The notes beneath the pieces were generated by a model. The model ran no database searches, had not been told where the DNA came from, and saw nothing but the letters and a program-made list of their open reading frames with translations. From Acidimicrobiia bacterium (GTDB lineage Bacteria > Actinomycetota > Acidimicrobiia > Acidimicrobiales > CAIXPF01): DNA of 64,000 nucleotides. Of the stretch, positions 61,937-64,000 are shown one piece after another. Position numbers and translations under genes: made by a program. Position 1 is the stretch's first letter. Each line of letters starts with the position of its first letter. The stretch lies in contig CANJRG010000014.1 in NCBI GenBank assembly GCA_947476745.1, forward strand, positions 45,545 to 109,544, written 5' to 3'.

Positions 61937-63067
61937 TCATGCGATCTGCGGGCCGTTTTCCGGCCCGCGGCGGGCGTTCAGCTCGTTGCGGCGGCCCTCG
62001 GCGTAGCGGTCGACGAAGCGATGGCCACCGGAACCGGCGATCGCCGCCACCGGCTCGACCGCAGCGCGCCAGGCGGCCACCAGCCGGTCCTCCCACTCGT
62101 AGTCGAAGGGGTCCTGCAGGCCCCGCTCCTCCCGTCCACCGGCGGGCGGCGGGTTGGCCACCAGCCAGCGCGCGGTGCGGGCGTAGGCCTCGACCGCCGG
62201 TACGGCGTCGCGGTACCCGACGTCGGCCCGCAGCGCCTCGATGCCGGTCACGCGATGGTTGGTCCACGACGTCGCCAGCAGCGCCCTCGTGTGCGGGGCC
62301 AGCGCCAGGGGCATCTCCACGATCTCCCAGCGGTGCTCGAGGACGCCGGCGATCACCTCGGCGATCTGGTGCAAGGTCAGCGTGTGCTCGTCGCCCACGT
62401 TGTAGGCCTTACCGGCGGACGCGTCGGGCCGGTCCACACAGCACAGCAACGCCTGTGCCGCGTTCTCGCCGTACGCCGCGGTACGCAGACTCAGGCCACC
62501 GTCGGGCAGCACCATCGTGCGGCGGCCGTCGAGGATGCGCCGCACGAACAGCCACTCGCGGGGCAGCAACTGACCGGGCCCGTAAATCAGCGGGTAACGC
62601 AGGTGGGTGGCGGTGGGGTGATGGTCGAAGACCACCCCTTCGCTCTCGAGGATCTTGATGACCTTGCCGACCTCGTCGCCCTCGATCTTGATGCCGTCCT
62701 CCCGGGTCGGCAGGGCCATACCCACCGGGACCAACGTGTCGGGTCGGGCGAATCCCCGGTAGACCGGCACCCCGCCGACGGAGACGAAACGCCCGCAGCG
62801 ACCCTGAAGCACCCGGGCCAGCATCCGCAGCCGGCCGTACATGGCCACCACCAGGTCGAAGGTGCGCGTGCCCAGCGCCTCCACCACGGCCGCCTCGTCG
62901 AAGGGGTCGGTGTGGATGTGCTCGAGGCCGGCGGGGATGGTGTCGACCTCGTGGTTGCCGGTGTGCAGGATCGTCACCTCGTAACCCCGCTCGACCAACC
63001 CGTTCACCACGAACGGACCGGTCGGGCCGGTTCCCCCGATCACCAATGCACGCTGTCCTGTCGCCAC
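61937..63067 (-). CDS. NAD-dependent epimerase/dehydratase (extended SDR)
   Basis: A 376-residue extended SDR: VIGGTGPTGPFVVNGLVERGY, SVGGVPVYRG, RYPLIYGPGQLLPREWLFVRRILDGRR and KAYNVGDEHTLTLHQIAEV. The Tyr-x3-Lys site is not clear: GDEVGKVIK occurs where it is expected. A GTG start follows GGGGGAGG. It overlaps the ATG(61940) alternative of the acyl-CoA dehydrogenase gene. It likely acts on a sugar or hydroxy substrate. Confidence 0.85.
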   Translation of the reverse strand: MATGQRALVIGGTGPTGPFVVNGLVERGYEVTILHTGNHEVDTIPAGLEHIHTDPFDEAAVVEALGTRTFDLVVAMYGRLRMLARVLQGRCGRFVSVGGVPVYRGFARPDTLVPVGMALPTREDGIKIEGDEVGKVIKILESEGVVFDHHPTATHLRYPLIYGPGQLLPREWLFVRRILDGRRTMVLPDGGLSLRTAAYGENAAQALLCCVDRPDASAGKAYNVGDEHTLTLHQIAEVIAGVLEHRWEIVEMPLALAPHTRALLATSWTNHRVTGIEALRADVGYRDAVPAVEAYARTARWLVANPPPAGGREERGLQDPFDYEWEDRLVAAWRAAVEPVAAIAGSGGHRFVDRYAEGRRNELNARRGPENGPQIA

Positions 63068-63188
63068 CGGCGGCCTCCCCCTTGCGCTGGTCCGGCCGCA
63101 ACCTACCGCAGCGGCCGGGCCGCCGAAGCGCCACCACCGCCCGGCGCAGGGCTAGAGTCCGACACCCGCGCCGTTCGGAGGAGGACCC

Positions 63189-63938
63189 ATGTCGGTACGT
63201 ATCAGGCTGATGACCTGCGGTTGGCTCGAGACCGGACTGGGCATGCTCTTCGCCGGAGGCGAGGGCCGGGTTCGCCTGCCCATCCCCAGCGTGCTGATCG
63301 AGCACCCCAAGGGCATCGCCGTGTTCGACACCGGCCTGCACGCCGAGCTGGCCCATGACACCTCACGGTTGCGCAGCTCGCAGGAACTGTTCGACGTGCA
63401 CATGGTCAGCGACGACGCCCTCGGAGTGCAGCTACAGCGTCTCGACGTCGACCCGGCGTCGGTGAACTTCGTGATCAACTCGCACCTGCACTTCGACCAC
63501 TGCGGCGGTAACGAGGCGCTGCCCAACGCCACCCTGGTGGTGCAGCAGCCGGAGTGGAACGCCGGGCACATGGACAAGCTGATCGCCCGCGACGTCTACA
63601 GCCCGGCCGATTTCGACTTCGGGCAGACGGTGCAGCTGCTGCAGGGCGAGCACGACGTGTTCGGCGACGGTTCGGTGCGCTGCATCCCCACCTACGGCCA
63701 CACCGCTGGGCACCAGTCGCTGGTGGTGCGCACCGATACCACCGAGTATGTCTTCTGCGCCGACACCTGCTACTTCAAGGCGACGCTGGAGCAGAGCGTG
63801 CTGCCGTCCTTCGGCTACGACCTGCAGGCCCAGGCGGGCGTGCTCGACACGCTGCGGGGCCTGCAGGCCGCAGGGGCGACGCTGATCTTCGGCCACGACC
63901 CCGACCAGTGGCCCACGCTGGGCACCGAACTGCACTGA
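63189..63938 (+). CDS. metallo-beta-lactamase-fold hydrolase (AHL-lactonase-like)
   Basis: A 249-residue metallo-beta-lactamase-fold protein: SHLHFDHCGG (His99, His101, Asp103, His104) binds the dinuclear metal centre, with GHTAGHQS and FCADTCYF supplying later ligands. Overall plan resembles N-acyl-homoserine lactonases (AiiA type), but lactonase activity on other esters is equally possible. GGAGGAGGACCC precedes the ATG. Last gene of the window. Confidence 0.87.
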   Translation: MSVRIRLMTCGWLETGLGMLFAGGEGRVRLPIPSVLIEHPKGIAVFDTGLHAELAHDTSRLRSSQELFDVHMVSDDALGVQLQRLDVDPASVNFVINSHLHFDHCGGNEALPNATLVVQQPEWNAGHMDKLIARDVYSPADFDFGQTVQLLQGEHDVFGDGSVRCIPTYGHTAGHQSLVVRTDTTEYVFCADTCYFKATLEQSVLPSFGYDLQAQAGVLDTLRGLQAAGATLIFGHDPDQWPTLGTELH

Positions 63939-63969
63939 CCGACCCCGACCCGGCCGGACCACACCCGGA

Positions 63970-63986
63970 GACCGTACCGAACGGTC
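63970..63986. terminator. possible terminator hairpin after the lactonase-like gene
   Basis: GACCGT pairs with ACGGTC around the loop ACCGA, 31 bases past the stop at 63938. It is flanked by two direct copies of CCCGGAGACC (63964-63973 and 63991-64000), so the call is tentative. Confidence 0.3.
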
Positions 63987-64000
63987 CGTGCCCGGAGACC

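Noticed and set aside
1..64000. CRISPR arrays, tRNA/rRNA genes, complete insertion sequences and riboswitches
   Set aside because: None was found on reading: no regular repeat-spacer array, no tRNA cloverleaf or rRNA segment, no transposase. Small tRNAs could be missed without a covariance search.

Overview
This is about 64 kb of very GC-rich DNA with dense, high-GC3 genes, many 4-base start/stop overlaps and frequent GTG starts. The gene content points to an actinobacterium: several CaiB/BaiF CoA-transferases, acyl-CoA dehydrogenases, F420-type luciferase-like proteins, Rieske oxygenases, a DUF2510-PrsW protease and a DUF6457 protein. A lineage such as Acidimicrobiia would fit, but that is an inference; there is no rRNA in the window and I saw no tRNA.

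The most interesting content is at 1-12.4 kb. Two separate loci read through an in-frame TGA into the motif Sec-Gly-Ser-Cys (UGSC). At 8843-9367 a free-standing UGSC selenoprotein heads a compact operon: two paralogous proteins of a family I cannot name (P1, 9381-10433; P2, 10437-11447) and a thioredoxin-reductase-like flavoprotein (11444-12355). At 2140-410 (minus) the UGSC domain is fused to a P1-like domain and overlaps by 4 bases a P2-like gene that runs off the left edge. After each TGA there is a stem-loop starting at the same position (nucleotide 12 after the codon) with a G at loop position 2, as expected of a bacterial SECIS. A Cys relative of the GrdB-type selenoproteins (37741-38616) has its CxxC loop in the same register. 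I read this as a selenium-dependent redox system with unknown substrate.

Region by region: 2.3-8.8 kb, a small membrane protein, a double CaiB protein, a flavin-dependent dehydrogenase/monooxygenase, an NTF2-like protein and a CaiB. 12.4-14.7 kb, an SsuD-like and SfnC-like pair (organosulfur use likely). 15-20 kb, a D-aminoacylase-like amidohydrolase, an ankyrin protein, an enoyl-CoA hydratase and a Rieske oxygenase. 20-25 kb, an F420-type LLM protein, two tandem eight-helix-type membrane paralogues and a SEC-C protein. 25-34 kb, an acyl-CoA synthetase, NTF2-like, EthD, DUF6457, amidohydrolase, nitronate monooxygenase, glyoxalase-like and acyl-CoA dehydrogenase genes. 34-39.7 kb, a PaiB-like protein, PrsW, an acyl-CoA carboxylase beta subunit, the GrdB-like protein and an LLM protein. 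39.8-51 kb, CaiB, zinc ribbon, IlvD/Edd dehydratase with nucleoside hydrolase, 3-hydroxyisobutyrate dehydrogenase-like, hydrolase, ABC exporter, MaoC-type hydratase, CaiB and enoyl-CoA hydratase. 51-54.7 kb, a DUF2786 protein and an arsenic operon (arsR divergent from arsI-acr3). 54.7-64 kb, epimerases, Rieske oxygenase, quinone-oxidoreductase-like, an SDR without its catalytic Tyr/Lys, an AhpD-like protein, a beta-propeller protein, an acyl-CoA dehydrogenase and a metallo-beta-lactamase-fold hydrolase.

Taken together the genes describe an aerobic catabolic generalist: acids are activated to CoA esters (FadD, CaiB), desaturated and hydrated (acyl-CoA dehydrogenases, enoyl-CoA hydratases, MaoC), and ring or heteroatom compounds are opened by Rieske and flavin oxygenases. 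Two further features stand out in the non-coding DNA: two 118/117-bp elements with 21-bp inverted ends (14843-14960, 29216-29332), and many short tandem repeats of 8-27 bases at gene ends, gene starts and domain linkers.
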